Below, piece after piece: positions 36,253 through 45,016 of a stretch of 64,000 nt of DNA. Position numbers and translations under genes: made by a program. The stretch's first letter is position 1. Each line of letters begins with the position of its first letter. The notes beneath the pieces were generated by a model. It was not told where the DNA came from and ran no database searches. It worked only from the letters and a program-made list of their open reading frames with translations. Origin of the DNA: Streptomyces cucumeris (lineage in GTDB: Bacteria; Actinomycetota; Actinomycetes; Streptomycetales; Streptomycetaceae); assembly GCF_024295805.1 (NCBI RefSeq), contig NZ_JANCLX010000005.1:62001-126000 (forward strand), given 5' to 3'.

Positions 36253-36828
36253 TCAGCTCGCCTCCGGCCGTACGTCCAGGGCGCGTTCGGCCCGGACGTA
36301 GGTCACCTCGTGGTCGGCGAGGACGTGGGCGGCGACGCCGGGCCGGGCGAGGAGCGCCAGCAGCAGGTGTTCGTCGCCGATGGAGCGGTCGCCGCGGCCG
36401 ACGGCGATCCGCAGCGACCGCTCCAGCACCGACTTGGCCTCCGGTGCGAAGGGGCGCCGGCCGCCGCGTCCGCTCCGCCGGAGGCCAAACCGGGCGCCGG
36501 GGCCGGTGGCGGCGAGGGCGCCCACGCCGTGCGCCTCCTCCACCCGGGCGACGATCTCCCCGACATCGATACCGAGTCCGGCCAGGGCCTCGGTATCCGC
36601 GTCCGAGAGGCCGCCGCGGCGGCGCACCTCGGCCAGCGAACGCTCGATGGACGCCCGCCGCCGGTGCGCGCCGAGGCCGGCCAGCACGGTGGCGGCGGGG
36701 CTCCCGGTGCGGTCCAGGAGCGCGAGCAGCAGCTCCGGTTCGCCGACCGTGGGGCTGCCCGCCCGCTGTGCGTGCTGTACGGCCCCGTGGACGACCTCAC
36801 GGGCACTGCCGGTGAATCGCTCGAACAT
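36253..36828 (-). CDS. Clp N-terminal repeat protein
   Basis: 191 residues with two Clp-N (ClpA/ClpC adaptor-binding) repeats: MFERFTGSAREVVHGAVQHA, EPELLLALLDR, then APEAKSVLERSLRIAVGR and GDEHLLLALLARPG. There is no AAA+ domain, so it is not a full chaperone. Its ATG overlaps the stop of the HTH gene (TGATG), and GGGAGG precedes it. It may act as adaptor or anti-adaptor for a Clp protease, or as an effector domain for the small regulator beside it. Confidence 0.88.
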   Translation of the reverse strand: MFERFTGSAREVVHGAVQHAQRAGSPTVGEPELLLALLDRTGSPAATVLAGLGAHRRRASIERSLAEVRRRGGLSDADTEALAGLGIDVGEIVARVEEAHGVGALAATGPGARFGLRRSGRGGRRPFAPEAKSVLERSLRIAVGRGDRSIGDEHLLLALLARPGVAAHVLADHEVTYVRAERALDVRPEAS

Positions 36829-37037
36829 CAACGCCTCCCGTGCTTCTTGTGGACCGCCTGCCTGCTGACGCCCAGTTCTGCGGCGATCTCCTGCCACGAC
36901 CAGCCCTTGGCGCGGGCGCTGCGGACCTGGACGGCCTCGAGCTGCTCCAGCAGCCGCCGCAGCGCGGCGACGGCACGCAGCCCGATCCGCGGGTCCCGGT
37001 CGCCCGCCCGCTCGGCGAGATCCGTTGCTTCGGTCAT
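36828..37037 (-). CDS. Small HTH regulator of the Clp-N cassette
   Basis: 69 residues. Central Arg/Leu-rich helix (AVAALRRLLEQLEAVQVR) followed by a C-terminal helix-turn-helix, SWQEIAAELGVSRQAVHKKH. ATG at 37037; a longer frame upstream overlaps the acetyltransferase gene on the other strand and is rejected. It directly follows a 45-bp dyad (37040-37084), so it should bind there and regulate itself, the Clp-N gene and perhaps the divergent acetyltransferase. This two-gene pairing is common in actinobacteria. Confidence 0.85.
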   Translation of the reverse strand: MTEATDLAERAGDRDPRIGLRAVAALRRLLEQLEAVQVRSARAKGWSWQEIAAELGVSRQAVHKKHGRR

Positions 37038-37039
37038 GA

Positions 37040-37084
37040 TGTCAATGTAGGTTGACGCATCTCTCGCGTCAACCCTGATTGACA
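37040..37084. promoter_or_regulatory. Extended 45-bp dyad operator
   Basis: Nested perfect arms: outer TGTCAAT (37040-37046) with ATTGACA (37078-37084), inner GGTTGACGC (37050-37058) with GCGTCAACC (37066-37074), 3-base gaps on both sides and a 7-base centre. That gives four TTGAC/GTCAA half-sites on one face. It lies immediately before the HTH start and 74 bases before the divergent acetyltransferase. Confidence 0.72.
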
Positions 37085-37157
37085 GAGGCGGGGGCTGTCG
37101 CAGCGCCCGGGGCGTAATGGGTTCGACGCGGTCGCCGGGGTCGGGCAACCTCCCGTC

Positions 37158-37805
37158 ATGGACCCTCGTTTCTGGCCCCTGTACGGGCTCCGCGTCCGCA
37201 CCCCGCGCCTCGAACTGCGCCTCCCCGACCTCCCCCGGCTCGATGAGCTGGCCGCGGTCGCGGCGGAGGGGGTGCACGACCCGGCCGAGATGCCGTTCAG
37301 CGTGCCGTGGACCGACACCACCCCGGAGGAGCGCGGGCGCGCCACCTTCCAGCACGTGCTGCGGACCGTCGCGGAGTGGCGCCCGGAGGACTGGACGCTG
37401 AGCCTGGCGGTACTGCACGAGGGGGCGGTGATCGGGCGGCAGGACCTGACGGCACGCGACTTCGCGGTGACCGCCGAGGCACAGACCGGCTCCTGGCTGG
37501 GCCGGGTCCACCAGGGCCGGGGCCTCGGCACGGAGATGCGGGCCGCGGTGGCGCATCTGGCCTTCGAGGGTCTGGGGGCGCGCTCGCTGACCTCGGGCGC
37601 GATGGTGGAGAACGGGCGCTCGCTCGGGGTGTCGCGACGGCTCGGCTACCGCCCCGACGGAACGGAGACCGTCGCGGTGCGGGGCACGGCCCGGACCCTC
37701 CAGCGGCTGCGGCTGGAGCGCGCCGTCTGGGCGGAACACCGCACCGCCACCCCGGTGGAGATCACCGGACTCGAGCCGTGCCGCGCACTGTTCGGGGCCC
37801 CGTGA
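37158..37805 (+). CDS. GNAT-family N-acetyltransferase (RimJ-like)
   Basis: 215 residues. The N-terminus (TPRLELRLPDLPRLDELAAV) and the acetyl-CoA-binding loop (GSWLGRVHQGRGLGTEMRAAV) followed by SLTSGAMVENGRSLGVSRRLGY match the RimJ/RimL branch that acetylates protein N-termini or small amines. Divergent from the HTH/Clp-N cassette and possibly sharing its dyad operator. Confidence 0.9.
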   Translation: MDPRFWPLYGLRVRTPRLELRLPDLPRLDELAAVAAEGVHDPAEMPFSVPWTDTTPEERGRATFQHVLRTVAEWRPEDWTLSLAVLHEGAVIGRQDLTARDFAVTAEAQTGSWLGRVHQGRGLGTEMRAAVAHLAFEGLGARSLTSGAMVENGRSLGVSRRLGYRPDGTETVAVRGTARTLQRLRLERAVWAEHRTATPVEITGLEPCRALFGAP

Positions 37806-37892
37806 CCAGCCCCCTGCCACCGGAATGCGAGGCCCACCCGCCCGCTCTACGGTGGTTCGAGGGGGCCGGGACACATTGGAGGTGGAGATCCC

Positions 37893-38084
37893 ATGGCGGG
37901 CAAGTTCGAGATCTACGAGGACAAGGCCGGTAAGCACCGTTTCCGCCTGAAGGCGGGCAATGGCGAGATCATCGCGGTGGGCGAGGCGTACGAATCCAAG
38001 GGCGCCGCCGAGAAAGGCGTGGAATCGGTCAAGAAGAACGCGCCCACGGCCGAGATCAAGGAAATCCCGCGCGACAAGATGTGA
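37893..38084 (+). CDS. DUF1508/YegP-like small protein
   Basis: 63 residues with the single YegP repeat: KFEIYEDKAGKHRFRLKAGNG followed by ESKGAAEKGVESVKKNAP and a closing EIPRDKM. Family function is unknown; members often respond to stress. Strong ribosome site GGAGGTGGAG precedes the ATG. Confidence 0.92.
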   Translation: MAGKFEIYEDKAGKHRFRLKAGNGEIIAVGEAYESKGAAEKGVESVKKNAPTAEIKEIPRDKM

Positions 38085-38182
38085 CATCGGCGCGGAAGGG
38101 GCAGGCGTAGCCACGATGCGGCACACCACCGCGCACACAACCGGATGCGACTCCTCGCATACCGCTCGCTAGCCTCCCCTTC

Positions 38183-39274
38183 GTGCATCACATACTCCAG
38201 GCCGCGGCCGACCGGTTCCGACGGGCGCTGCGCGGCGTGCGACGCGTCTGGAGACATCCACGGCTGAAGTGGCCCAAGCGCGTCATGGCGACTCTGGCGG
38301 GCGCTCTGGCCCTCGCCGTTCTCGCCGCCGGGGTCTCCCTGCGGCTGCTGTACGCGGGGGACGTCAAGCCCGGCACCCAGACCCGGGGCCGGGACGCGGT
38401 CTGGCTCGGCCACGCCTGGGTGGACGGCCGCAACGGCGAACGGGAACTGGCCGCGCTGGCCCGGCGGGTACGCGGGAGCGGCATCCGCGATCTGTACGTC
38501 CACGCGGGCCCCCTGAATCACAACGGCTCGCTGCCCGCGGCCCGTTACCCCAGGGCCGCCTGGCTGCTGAAGGCCGTCCACCGCGAACTGCCCGGGGTCC
38601 GGGTGCAGGCGTGGCTGGGCGATGTACTGGCCACCGAGGGCCCGACCGGGCTCCGGCTGGAGGACCGGGACAACCGCGCCCGTGTGGTGCGGTCCGCGCG
38701 GCAGGTGCTGGACGCGGGCTTCGACGGGGTGCACTTCGACCTGGAGCCGCTGCACTCCGGTGACCGCGCCTACCTCACGCTCCTCGACACCCTGCACACC
38801 CTCACCCGCGCCCGCCGCGCCCCGTTGTCGGTGGCGGCCCATCACATCGACCCACTGCCGGGGCTGCACACGGCGGCGGACTTCTTCACCGGCCACCCCA
38901 AGTGGTGGTCCCAGAAGTACTTCGGCCAGGTGGCACGGCGGGTCGACCAGATCGCGGTGATGTCGTACGACACCGCGATGCCGCTGGAGAGCCTGTACGG
39001 CGGCTATGTGGCCCAGCAGACCGAGCTCGCCCTCGAGATCACCCCGCCCACCACGGATCTGCTGATGGGCCTGCCCGGCTACCACACCGACAACCTCGGC
39101 CGTCACGCCTGGGCCGAGACGGTCACGGCGGCGGTACGCGGCACCCGGCTCGGCCTCGGCCGCCAGGACCGCCACCGCAAGCGGTTCGGGGTGGCGCTGT
39201 ACGTGGACTTCGCCGCCACGGAGGAGGACTGGCGGGCCTACCGGAAGGGCTGGGGAGCGCCGGGCACGGGGTGA
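38183..39274 (+). CDS. GH18-like secreted or membrane-anchored protein
   Basis: 363 residues. A basic N-terminus leads into a single hydrophobic helix (MATLAGALALAVLAAGVSL), so it is an uncleaved signal anchor with the rest outside. The body reads like a GH18/DUF4849-type TIM barrel: RDLYVHAGPLNHNG..., then VLDAGFDGVHFDLEP, where the GH18 motif DGxDxDxE appears with His in place of the first inner Asp (DGVHFDLE) and the acid Glu kept, and DQIAVMSYDTAMP with a YD pair. It may cleave or bind a glycan. Start GTG 38183 is uncertain. Confidence 0.75.
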   Translation: MHHILQAAADRFRRALRGVRRVWRHPRLKWPKRVMATLAGALALAVLAAGVSLRLLYAGDVKPGTQTRGRDAVWLGHAWVDGRNGERELAALARRVRGSGIRDLYVHAGPLNHNGSLPAARYPRAAWLLKAVHRELPGVRVQAWLGDVLATEGPTGLRLEDRDNRARVVRSARQVLDAGFDGVHFDLEPLHSGDRAYLTLLDTLHTLTRARRAPLSVAAHHIDPLPGLHTAADFFTGHPKWWSQKYFGQVARRVDQIAVMSYDTAMPLESLYGGYVAQQTELALEITPPTTDLLMGLPGYHTDNLGRHAWAETVTAAVRGTRLGLGRQDRHRKRFGVALYVDFAATEEDWRAYRKGWGAPGTG

Positions 39275-39325
39275 GCGGGTCACGGCGCACCGCGGGCCCG
39301 CGCCTGGGGCACAGGCCGGGTCCGG

Positions 39326-39793
39326 TCAGGCGCCGAACCAGCCCGCCACGTCCAGCCGGAAGCCGCTGGGCGGCGCCATCGTCTTGAGGTCCGCCTCCAG
39401 TTGGCGCAGCCGGTCCTCGCCCAGCCGTTCGGCCCACGCCGCGCGCAGTTCATCGAAGACGGCGGCCGACCGGGCCAGTACGTCGTAGCCGCGCGGGGTG
39501 AGCCGGATGAGCTTGCGGCGGGCGTCGGCCGGGTCGTCCACCCGGGCCGCGTAGCCCAGCGCCGCCAGCCGGTCGGCGGTCTTGCCCGCGGCCTGTTTGG
39601 AGACCCCGAGCCGTCGGCCCAGTTCGCTGGCGGTGGTGCCGTCCCGTCCGATGGCCTGCATCGCGAAGCCATGGGCGGGACGGATGTCGGGATGGCCCTG
39701 GCGGGCCAGTTCGGCGTGCAACTGGTCGGCGATCGACCGGAACCCGGCGAAGAGCAGCAACGGCAGCTCGAATCCCGGAGCGTCCTCAGCCAT
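39326..39793 (-). CDS. MarR-family regulator
   Basis: 155 residues, winged-helix MarR fold: TTASELGRRLGVSKQAAGKTADRL and the wing RVDDPADARRKLIRLT. ATG 39793 follows AGAGGAG. Divergent from the carboxymuconolactone-decarboxylase-like gene with a repeat operator between them, so it likely represses that gene and senses a phenolic or oxidant. Confidence 0.93.
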   Translation of the reverse strand: MAEDAPGFELPLLLFAGFRSIADQLHAELARQGHPDIRPAHGFAMQAIGRDGTTASELGRRLGVSKQAAGKTADRLAALGYAARVDDPADARRKLIRLTPRGYDVLARSAAVFDELRAAWAERLGEDRLRQLEADLKTMAPPSGFRLDVAGWFGA

Positions 39794-39822
39794 GCGCACT
39801 CCTCTTACCGCCCTTGCACCGA

Positions 39823-39860
39823 TCGACAACCTGGTTTACCTTTTCGACAACCACGTTGAC
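39823..39860. promoter_or_regulatory. Candidate MarR operator
   Basis: Two direct copies of TCGACAACC (from 39823 and 39844, 21 bases apart), each followed by an inverted GGTT or GTTG element: AACC-T-GGTT and CAAC-CAC-GTTG. Located between the MarR gene and the divergent decarboxylase-like gene. Confidence 0.5.
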
Positions 39861-39882
39861 CATTTTACTCCGGGGGTTTCCC

Positions 39883-40470
39883 ATGTCCGCGTCCGCCACC
39901 ACCACCGTCGACCACGCCTTCCCCGTGCACACCCTGGACTCCGCGCCGCCCGGCGCCCGGCGGGCCATGGAGGCCACCGTCAAGCACCTCGGCCATCTCT
40001 CCCCCGCCGTGGCGCGCATGGCCGAATCGCCGGAGCTGCTGGAGGGGTTCCTCACGCTCAGCGGGGCGTTCGAGAGGACCACCCTCGATCCGCTCGCCCG
40101 CGAGGTACTCATCCTCACGGTCGCGGTCCGCAACGCCTGCCACCTCTGCGTCGAGATGCACACCGCCACCATCCGGGCGCTGGGCGCGGACACCGCACTC
40201 ATCGAGGATCTGCGCGGGGCCCGGCCGCCGGCGGACGCACGGCTGGACGCGGTACGGGTCTTCGCCCTGGACGCGCTCGCCACCGCCGGCGCGCTGAGCC
40301 CCGGCGCCCTGGACGCCTTCCTGGCCCACGGGTACACCCGGCGCAACGCGCTGGAGGTGGTGCTCGGCATCGGCGCGTACACCCTGTCGACGTTCGCCAA
40401 CCGGATGACCGGGGCGCCGCTGCGCGAGCCCGCGGCGGACCCGGCTCAGGAGGGTCCGGAGGCGGGCTGA
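39883..40470 (+). CDS. Carboxymuconolactone decarboxylase/AhpD-like protein
   Basis: 195 residues, helical AhpD-like fold. The redox motif EVLILTVAVRNACHLCVEMHTA carries the CxxC plus His that AhpD uses in peroxide reduction. ATG 39883 was picked since the frame upstream is non-conserved. Regulated with the divergent MarR. The 3' end overlaps the convergent response regulator by 25 bases. Confidence 0.92.
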   Translation: MSASATTTVDHAFPVHTLDSAPPGARRAMEATVKHLGHLSPAVARMAESPELLEGFLTLSGAFERTTLDPLAREVLILTVAVRNACHLCVEMHTATIRALGADTALIEDLRGARPPADARLDAVRVFALDALATAGALSPGALDAFLAHGYTRRNALEVVLGIGAYTLSTFANRMTGAPLREPAADPAQEGPEAG

Positions 40471-41171
40471 CCCCCGGCGCCGGAGGGGGCGACCAGACCG
40501 GACTCATAGGCGGCGATGACCAGTTGGGCGCGGTCCCGGGCACCCAGCTTGCCCATGATCCGGCTGACATGCGTCTTGGTGGTGAGCGGGGAGAGGCCGA
40601 GCGTCGCCGCCGCCTCGGCGTTGTTCAGCCCGCGCGCGACCAGGACGAGCACCTGGCGCTCCCGCTCCGACAGCGCCGCCAGCGCGCCCGCCGGGACACC
40701 GGGCACCGGGACGGACGGGGCGCGCAGCACCCGCGCGATCAGCCGGGAGGTCGGGCCGGGCGACAGCAGGGACTCCCCCGCCGCCACCGTCCTTATGGCG
40801 TCGAGGAGTTCGGCGGGGCGAGTGTCCTTGACCAGGAAGCCGGAGGCGCCCGCGCGCAGTGCCTCCACGATGTGGTCATCGGTGTCGTAGGTGGTCAGCA
40901 CCAGGATCCTGACCCCGGCCAGATCCTCGTCGGCGGCGATGCGCCGGGTGGCCTCGATCCCGTCGAGATCGGGCATCCGGATGTCCATCACCACGAGGTC
41001 GGCGCGGGCGTCACGGGCAAGTTCGACGGCCTGGCGGCCGGTGCCCGCCTGACCGACCACCTCCATGTCCCGCGCGGAGTCCACGAGCATGGCGAAGGCG
41101 GAGCGCACAAGCGTCTGGTCGTCGGCGAGCAGCACCCTGATCGGCGGGTCCGCGGTCTCGCTCGGGTTCAC
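40446..41171 (-). CDS. NarL/LuxR-family response regulator
   Basis: 241 residues. Receiver domain with acidic pair LLADDQTLVRSAFAM, phospho-Asp in LVVMDIRMPDLDGIE, Thr in VLTTYDTDDHIVEAL and Lys in SGFLVKDT, then a LuxR HTH (LSERERQVLVLVARGLNNAEAAATLGLS). GTG start overlaps the kinase stop by 4 bases (GTGA). Cognate to the kinase; target likely includes the MMPL gene upstream. Confidence 0.95.
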   Translation of the reverse strand: MNPSETADPPIRVLLADDQTLVRSAFAMLVDSARDMEVVGQAGTGRQAVELARDARADLVVMDIRMPDLDGIEATRRIAADEDLAGVRILVLTTYDTDDHIVEALRAGASGFLVKDTRPAELLDAIRTVAAGESLLSPGPTSRLIARVLRAPSVPVPGVPAGALAALSERERQVLVLVARGLNNAEAAATLGLSPLTTKTHVSRIMGKLGARDRAQLVIAAYESGLVAPSGAGGQPASGPS

Positions 41172-42526
41172 GGGATGGCCTCCAGGGGGCTCACAGGGAC
41201 GGAACCGGCCCTGCCCCAGGGCAGCGCCGCGCGGACGGCGAACCCGGGGGCGTCCCCGCGCGGTCCGGCGGTCAGGGTTCCGGCCACGCTGCGGGCGCGT
41301 TCGCGCATCCCGACGATGCCATGGCCCGGTTCCGCCCCGTCGGGCGGTGTCCCCCCGCCGGCCGGGCCGTCGTCCACGGCGGTGACGGCGAGCGCCGTCC
41401 CGTCCCGGACGAGGGTGATCCGCACCCGGGTGCCGGGCGCGTGGCGCACCGCGTTGGTCAGCGCCTCCTGCACGATCCGGTACGCGGCGGCGCCCACCGC
41501 GGGCGACAGCTCCGACGCGGCCACGCCGACGGTGAGTTCGACGCGGACGCCCGCCGCCTCGGCCGCCGCGGCCAGGTCGGCCAGTCCGGTGAGACCCGGA
41601 GGCGGCGCGACGGCGTCGGGGTCCTCGCCACCCCCGCCGCCGCTGCCCTCACCCTCGCCCCCGCGCAACACCTGGAGCGTGGCGCGCAGTTCGGCGCGGG
41701 CGTCCCGGCAGGTGTCGGAGATCCCGTCGAGCGCCGTGGACAGCGCCTCGCGGTCCAGCCGGTCCGGATCGGCGATCAGGACATGTGCGGCGACCGAGGT
41801 CTGGACGCCGATGACGGTGATGCTGTGCGCGAGCAGGTCGTGCAGGTCCCGGGCGATCCGCAGCCGCTCCTCGGCGACCCGGCGGGCGGCCTCCTCCTCG
41901 CGGGTGCGCTCGGCGCGTTCGGCCCGTTCCAGGATGGCCGCGATGTACTTGCGGTGGATCCGGACCGCCTCGCCGATCACCACGATCGACAGCACCCAGC
42001 CGGAGCTGCGCAGCATGTCGAACCCGGCGTGCGGTTCGGAGCCCACGGCCATGACCGTCACCATGAGCGCGATGACCAGGGAGACGGTCAGGAAGGAGCG
42101 CAGCGGCGGGCCGATCACGGCGAGGGTGTAGACGGCGAGCAGTCCGGCCGGGACGACGGCGAGGTGCACATTGTCCAGCGCGTGGTACGGGCCGACCATG
42201 AACACCACGGCCGCCGTCACCAGCATGGGGCTGTGCCGCCGTCCGACGAGCACCGCGGCGCTGCCGGTGAGCAGCAGCCAGCCGATCGCGTCCGGACGGT
42301 GGCCGTTGTCGCCGGGGTCCAACAGGGCCAGGGCGCACTGGAGGAGGAGTACGGCACCGGCGATCGCTGCATCGGTACGCCGCCGCGATCGGGCCTCGGC
42401 GCGGGACTCGGTCGGCCGTCTGCCGTTGTGGAGGGCGTGCAGCACCGCCCACAGCGTGGGCGGGCCGGGCAGATGACGCCCCGGCCGCCGGGGAGGCCGG
42501 GGCGGGGGCGCGGGGTGTGGGGACAC
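41168..42526 (-). CDS. Sensor histidine kinase, NarX/DesK-type
   Basis: About 452 residues. A Pro-rich N-terminus is followed by 5-6 membrane helices and a cytoplasmic HisKA_3 dimer helix with the phospho-acceptor in RIARDLHDLLAHSI, then an HATPase with LTNAVRHAPGTRVRI (N box) and GHGIVGMRERARS (G box). The sensing region is almost all membrane-embedded, so a membrane or lipid signal is plausible. GTG 42526 with GGAG nearby; the frame upstream is Arg/Pro-rich. Next to an MMPL exporter, a frequent pairing. Confidence 0.9.
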   Translation of the reverse strand: MSPHPAPPPRPPRRPGRHLPGPPTLWAVLHALHNGRRPTESRAEARSRRRTDAAIAGAVLLLQCALALLDPGDNGHRPDAIGWLLLTGSAAVLVGRRHSPMLVTAAVVFMVGPYHALDNVHLAVVPAGLLAVYTLAVIGPPLRSFLTVSLVIALMVTVMAVGSEPHAGFDMLRSSGWVLSIVVIGEAVRIHRKYIAAILERAERAERTREEEAARRVAEERLRIARDLHDLLAHSITVIGVQTSVAAHVLIADPDRLDREALSTALDGISDTCRDARAELRATLQVLRGGEGEGSGGGGGEDPDAVAPPPGLTGLADLAAAAEAAGVRVELTVGVAASELSPAVGAAAYRIVQEALTNAVRHAPGTRVRITLVRDGTALAVTAVDDGPAGGGTPPDGAEPGHGIVGMRERARSVAGTLTAGPRGDAPGFAVRAALPWGRAGSVPVSPLEAIP

Positions 42527-42661
42527 GGCTCCATCCTCGGGGATCGGCCGCGGGCCGGACCAGGGGCGGTCCGGCCCGCGTTCACGCTGCAGGTCACATA
42601 CGGACCCGGGTCCCGGACCGGCCGTCCCCTGCACGGCCGGTCCGGGCCCCGGTGGCTTCCG

Positions 42662-44878
42662 TCAGCCCCGTACGGCCGGTTCGGCCGGTTCCGCCGGTTC
42701 GGCCGGTTCCGCCGGTTCCGCCGGTTCGGCCGGTGCTCCGGCCGCCGTGGAGCGGACGGCGGGGGCGGCAAGTCCGGTGCTGGCCGGTGTGCGGCGGAAG
42801 AGCGCCCCCGGCCACCACACCCACCGCTTCAGCAGCAGACTCGCCGAGGTCACCAGATAGGTCCGGACGAGGAAGGTGTCCAGCAGGACGCCGACCGCGA
42901 CGATGAAGCCCATCTCGACCAGCATCACCAGCGGCAGCGTGGCCAGCACCGCGAAGGTCGCGGCCAGCACCAGCCCCGCCGAGGCGATCACCCCGCCGGT
43001 GGTCCGCAGCGCGGTGACGGCGGCCTCGGCGACCCCGGCCCCGCGCAGCGCCTCCTCCCGCATCCGGTGCATCAGGAAGATGCCGTAGTCGACGCCGAGG
43101 GCGACCAGGAAGACGAACGACAGCAGCGCCAGGCCCGGATCGACCCCGGGGAAGCCGAAGACCGGCTCGAAGACCAGTCCGCCGAGCCCCATGGCCGCGG
43201 CCCACACCGCCACCACGGCCACCACCAGCACCAGTGGCGCGATCAGGCTGCGCAGCAGGGCCGCCAGGATCAGCAGGACCGCGATCAGCACCAGCGGGAT
43301 GACCAGCATCCGGTCATGGGCGTTGGTGTCGTCGAGGTCGAGCTGCTGCGCGCTGGGCCCGCCGACGAGCGCGTCGGCGCCGTCCACGCGGTCCAGCCCG
43401 GAGCGCAGCGCATGGAGCGTGACCGTCTCACGCGCGGACTGCGGGGCGCCCTCGGCGAAGACGTCGATCTCGGTCCAGCCGCCGCCACTGCGGCCCCGGG
43501 TGACATCCGCGACGCCCTCGGTGCCGCGGGCCCGCGCCATCGCCTCGTCCGCCCGGGCGGTGCGCGCCAGCACGCTGATGGGCTGGCTGCTGGCGTCGGG
43601 ATAGGCGCGGGCGAGTGTCTCGGTCGCGACCACGGACTCGGGCTTGTCGGTGAAGGTGTCGTTCTGCTTGAGGTTGCCGGGCAGGTTGAACACACCGAGG
43701 GCGAGCGCGCCCAGCAGCGCGGCGCCGCCGAGCAGCACCACCACGGGCCTGCGCCGCGCCGATTCGCCCATCGCCCCGAACAGCCCGCGCCCGGTGCGCG
43801 GCTCGCTGCCGTGCGCAGGGATCAGCGGCCAGAACACCCGGCGGCCCAGCAGCACCAGCACCGCGGGCAGCAGGGTCATCATCGCGGCCAGCGCGCACAC
43901 CACACCGACCGCACCGACCGGTCCGAGGCCGCTGCTGCTGTTGAGGTCGGCGGCGAGCAGACACAGCAGTCCGGCGGCGACCGTCCCGCTGGAGGCGAGC
44001 ACCGCCGGGCCGCAGCCGCGCAGCGCCTCGCGCATCGCGTCGTAGGGGGCCCGGTGGCGGCGCAGCTCCTCGCGGTAGCGGGACACGATCAGCAGTGCGT
44101 AGTCGGTGCCCGCGCCGAAGACCAGGACGGTCATCACCGAGGAACTCATACTGGTGACGACGAGGTCGAAGCCCTCGACGAGCCCGTAGACGACGCCCAT
44201 CGCGGCCACCGCGGCGAACCCGACCACCACCAGCGGGATCAGCCACAGGAACGGGCTGCGGTAGGTGAGGATCAGCAGCACCGCCACCACGGCGGCGGTG
44301 GCGATCATCAGGGTGCCGTCGGTGGAGGCGAACACCTCCTGGGAGTCGGCCGCCAGCGCCCCGGGGCCGCCGACCCGCACGCTCAGCCCCCCGGGGTGGT
44401 CCCGGAGTCCGTCGCGGATCTCCTGGACGGCCTCCGCCCGGACCTTCTCGTCCGCGAGCCCGGTGAGCGCCATCGGGTACATCACGGTGGTGCCGTCCTC
44501 GGACGGGATCCCGCGCGGGGTCCGCTGCCCGACCAGTTCGTGGCCGCGCGCCACCGCGGCCACCTGTGCGCCCGCCGCCGCGCGGTCGGCGCGGGTCAGC
44601 CCGCCGTCGCGCCGGTAGACGAGGACGAGGTCGGTGGTGTCCCCGCCGGGCAGTTCCTCCTGGAGCCGGGCCACCTGGGTGGAGTCGGCCCCGGCCGGGA
44701 GGTAGTCGACGGCGGTGTCGCGTTTGGCGTCCTCCAGCTTCCCGGCGAACGGCACGGCGACGAGGAGCAGCAGCACCCAGGCGCCGATCACGGCCCAGGG
44801 AAGGGCCCGGCGTCTGCCGGAGGCGGGTGCGGGTGGTTCGTCCGGCGCGGCCGGTATCCGCGGCGATGTGGTCTCCAT
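42662..44878 (-). CDS. MMPL-family RND transporter
   Basis: 738 residues with 11-12 membrane helices in two halves (each with an extracellular loop). N-terminus RRALPWAVIGAWVLLLL; RND motif regions such as SMSSSVMTVLVFGAGTDYALLIVSRYREELR in the first half and SFVFLVALGVDYGIFLMHRMREE in the second, with the intramembrane Asp-Tyr pairs (GTDYAL, GVDYGI). Exports lipids, siderophores or drugs with protons. Ends in a six-copy PAE tail. Upstream of and in line with the sensor kinase. Confidence 0.93.
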   Translation of the reverse strand: METTSPRIPAAPDEPPAPASGRRRALPWAVIGAWVLLLLVAVPFAGKLEDAKRDTAVDYLPAGADSTQVARLQEELPGGDTTDLVLVYRRDGGLTRADRAAAGAQVAAVARGHELVGQRTPRGIPSEDGTTVMYPMALTGLADEKVRAEAVQEIRDGLRDHPGGLSVRVGGPGALAADSQEVFASTDGTLMIATAAVVAVLLILTYRSPFLWLIPLVVVGFAAVAAMGVVYGLVEGFDLVVTSMSSSVMTVLVFGAGTDYALLIVSRYREELRRHRAPYDAMREALRGCGPAVLASSGTVAAGLLCLLAADLNSSSGLGPVGAVGVVCALAAMMTLLPAVLVLLGRRVFWPLIPAHGSEPRTGRGLFGAMGESARRRPVVVLLGGAALLGALALGVFNLPGNLKQNDTFTDKPESVVATETLARAYPDASSQPISVLARTARADEAMARARGTEGVADVTRGRSGGGWTEIDVFAEGAPQSARETVTLHALRSGLDRVDGADALVGGPSAQQLDLDDTNAHDRMLVIPLVLIAVLLILAALLRSLIAPLVLVVAVVAVWAAAMGLGGLVFEPVFGFPGVDPGLALLSFVFLVALGVDYGIFLMHRMREEALRGAGVAEAAVTALRTTGGVIASAGLVLAATFAVLATLPLVMLVEMGFIVAVGVLLDTFLVRTYLVTSASLLLKRWVWWPGALFRRTPASTGLAAPAVRSTAAGAPAEPAEPAEPAEPAEPAEPAVRG
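42674..42733 (-). repeat. 9-bp tandem repeat coding PAE tail
   Basis: Six near-identical units encode PAE at the C-terminus of the MMPL exporter. Two unit versions differ by one base (CGGTTCCGC and CGGTTCGGC), so length could vary between strains by slippage. Confidence 0.8.
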
Positions 44879-45016
44879 GCCCCCAGACTTCCGCGGGGAC
44901 GGGCCCGGATCCTCGCGCGCACGAGGGAGATCCCGGCTACTGCGGGGGTGGCGGAGGGACCGTGATTACTCCCCCGGGAGTACGCGCCCGGGGCCCGGCG
45001 GGGGTCAGGTCCGGGG

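Noticed and set aside
36838..38138. 436-codon minus-strand extension of the small HTH gene
   Set aside because: Runs antisense through the acetyltransferase gene; only the last 69 codons read as protein and a dyad operator sits at their start.
41321..44965. 1214-codon plus-strand frame opposite the kinase and MMPL genes
   Set aside because: Composition typical of antisense frames; the minus-strand genes show HATPase and RND motifs.
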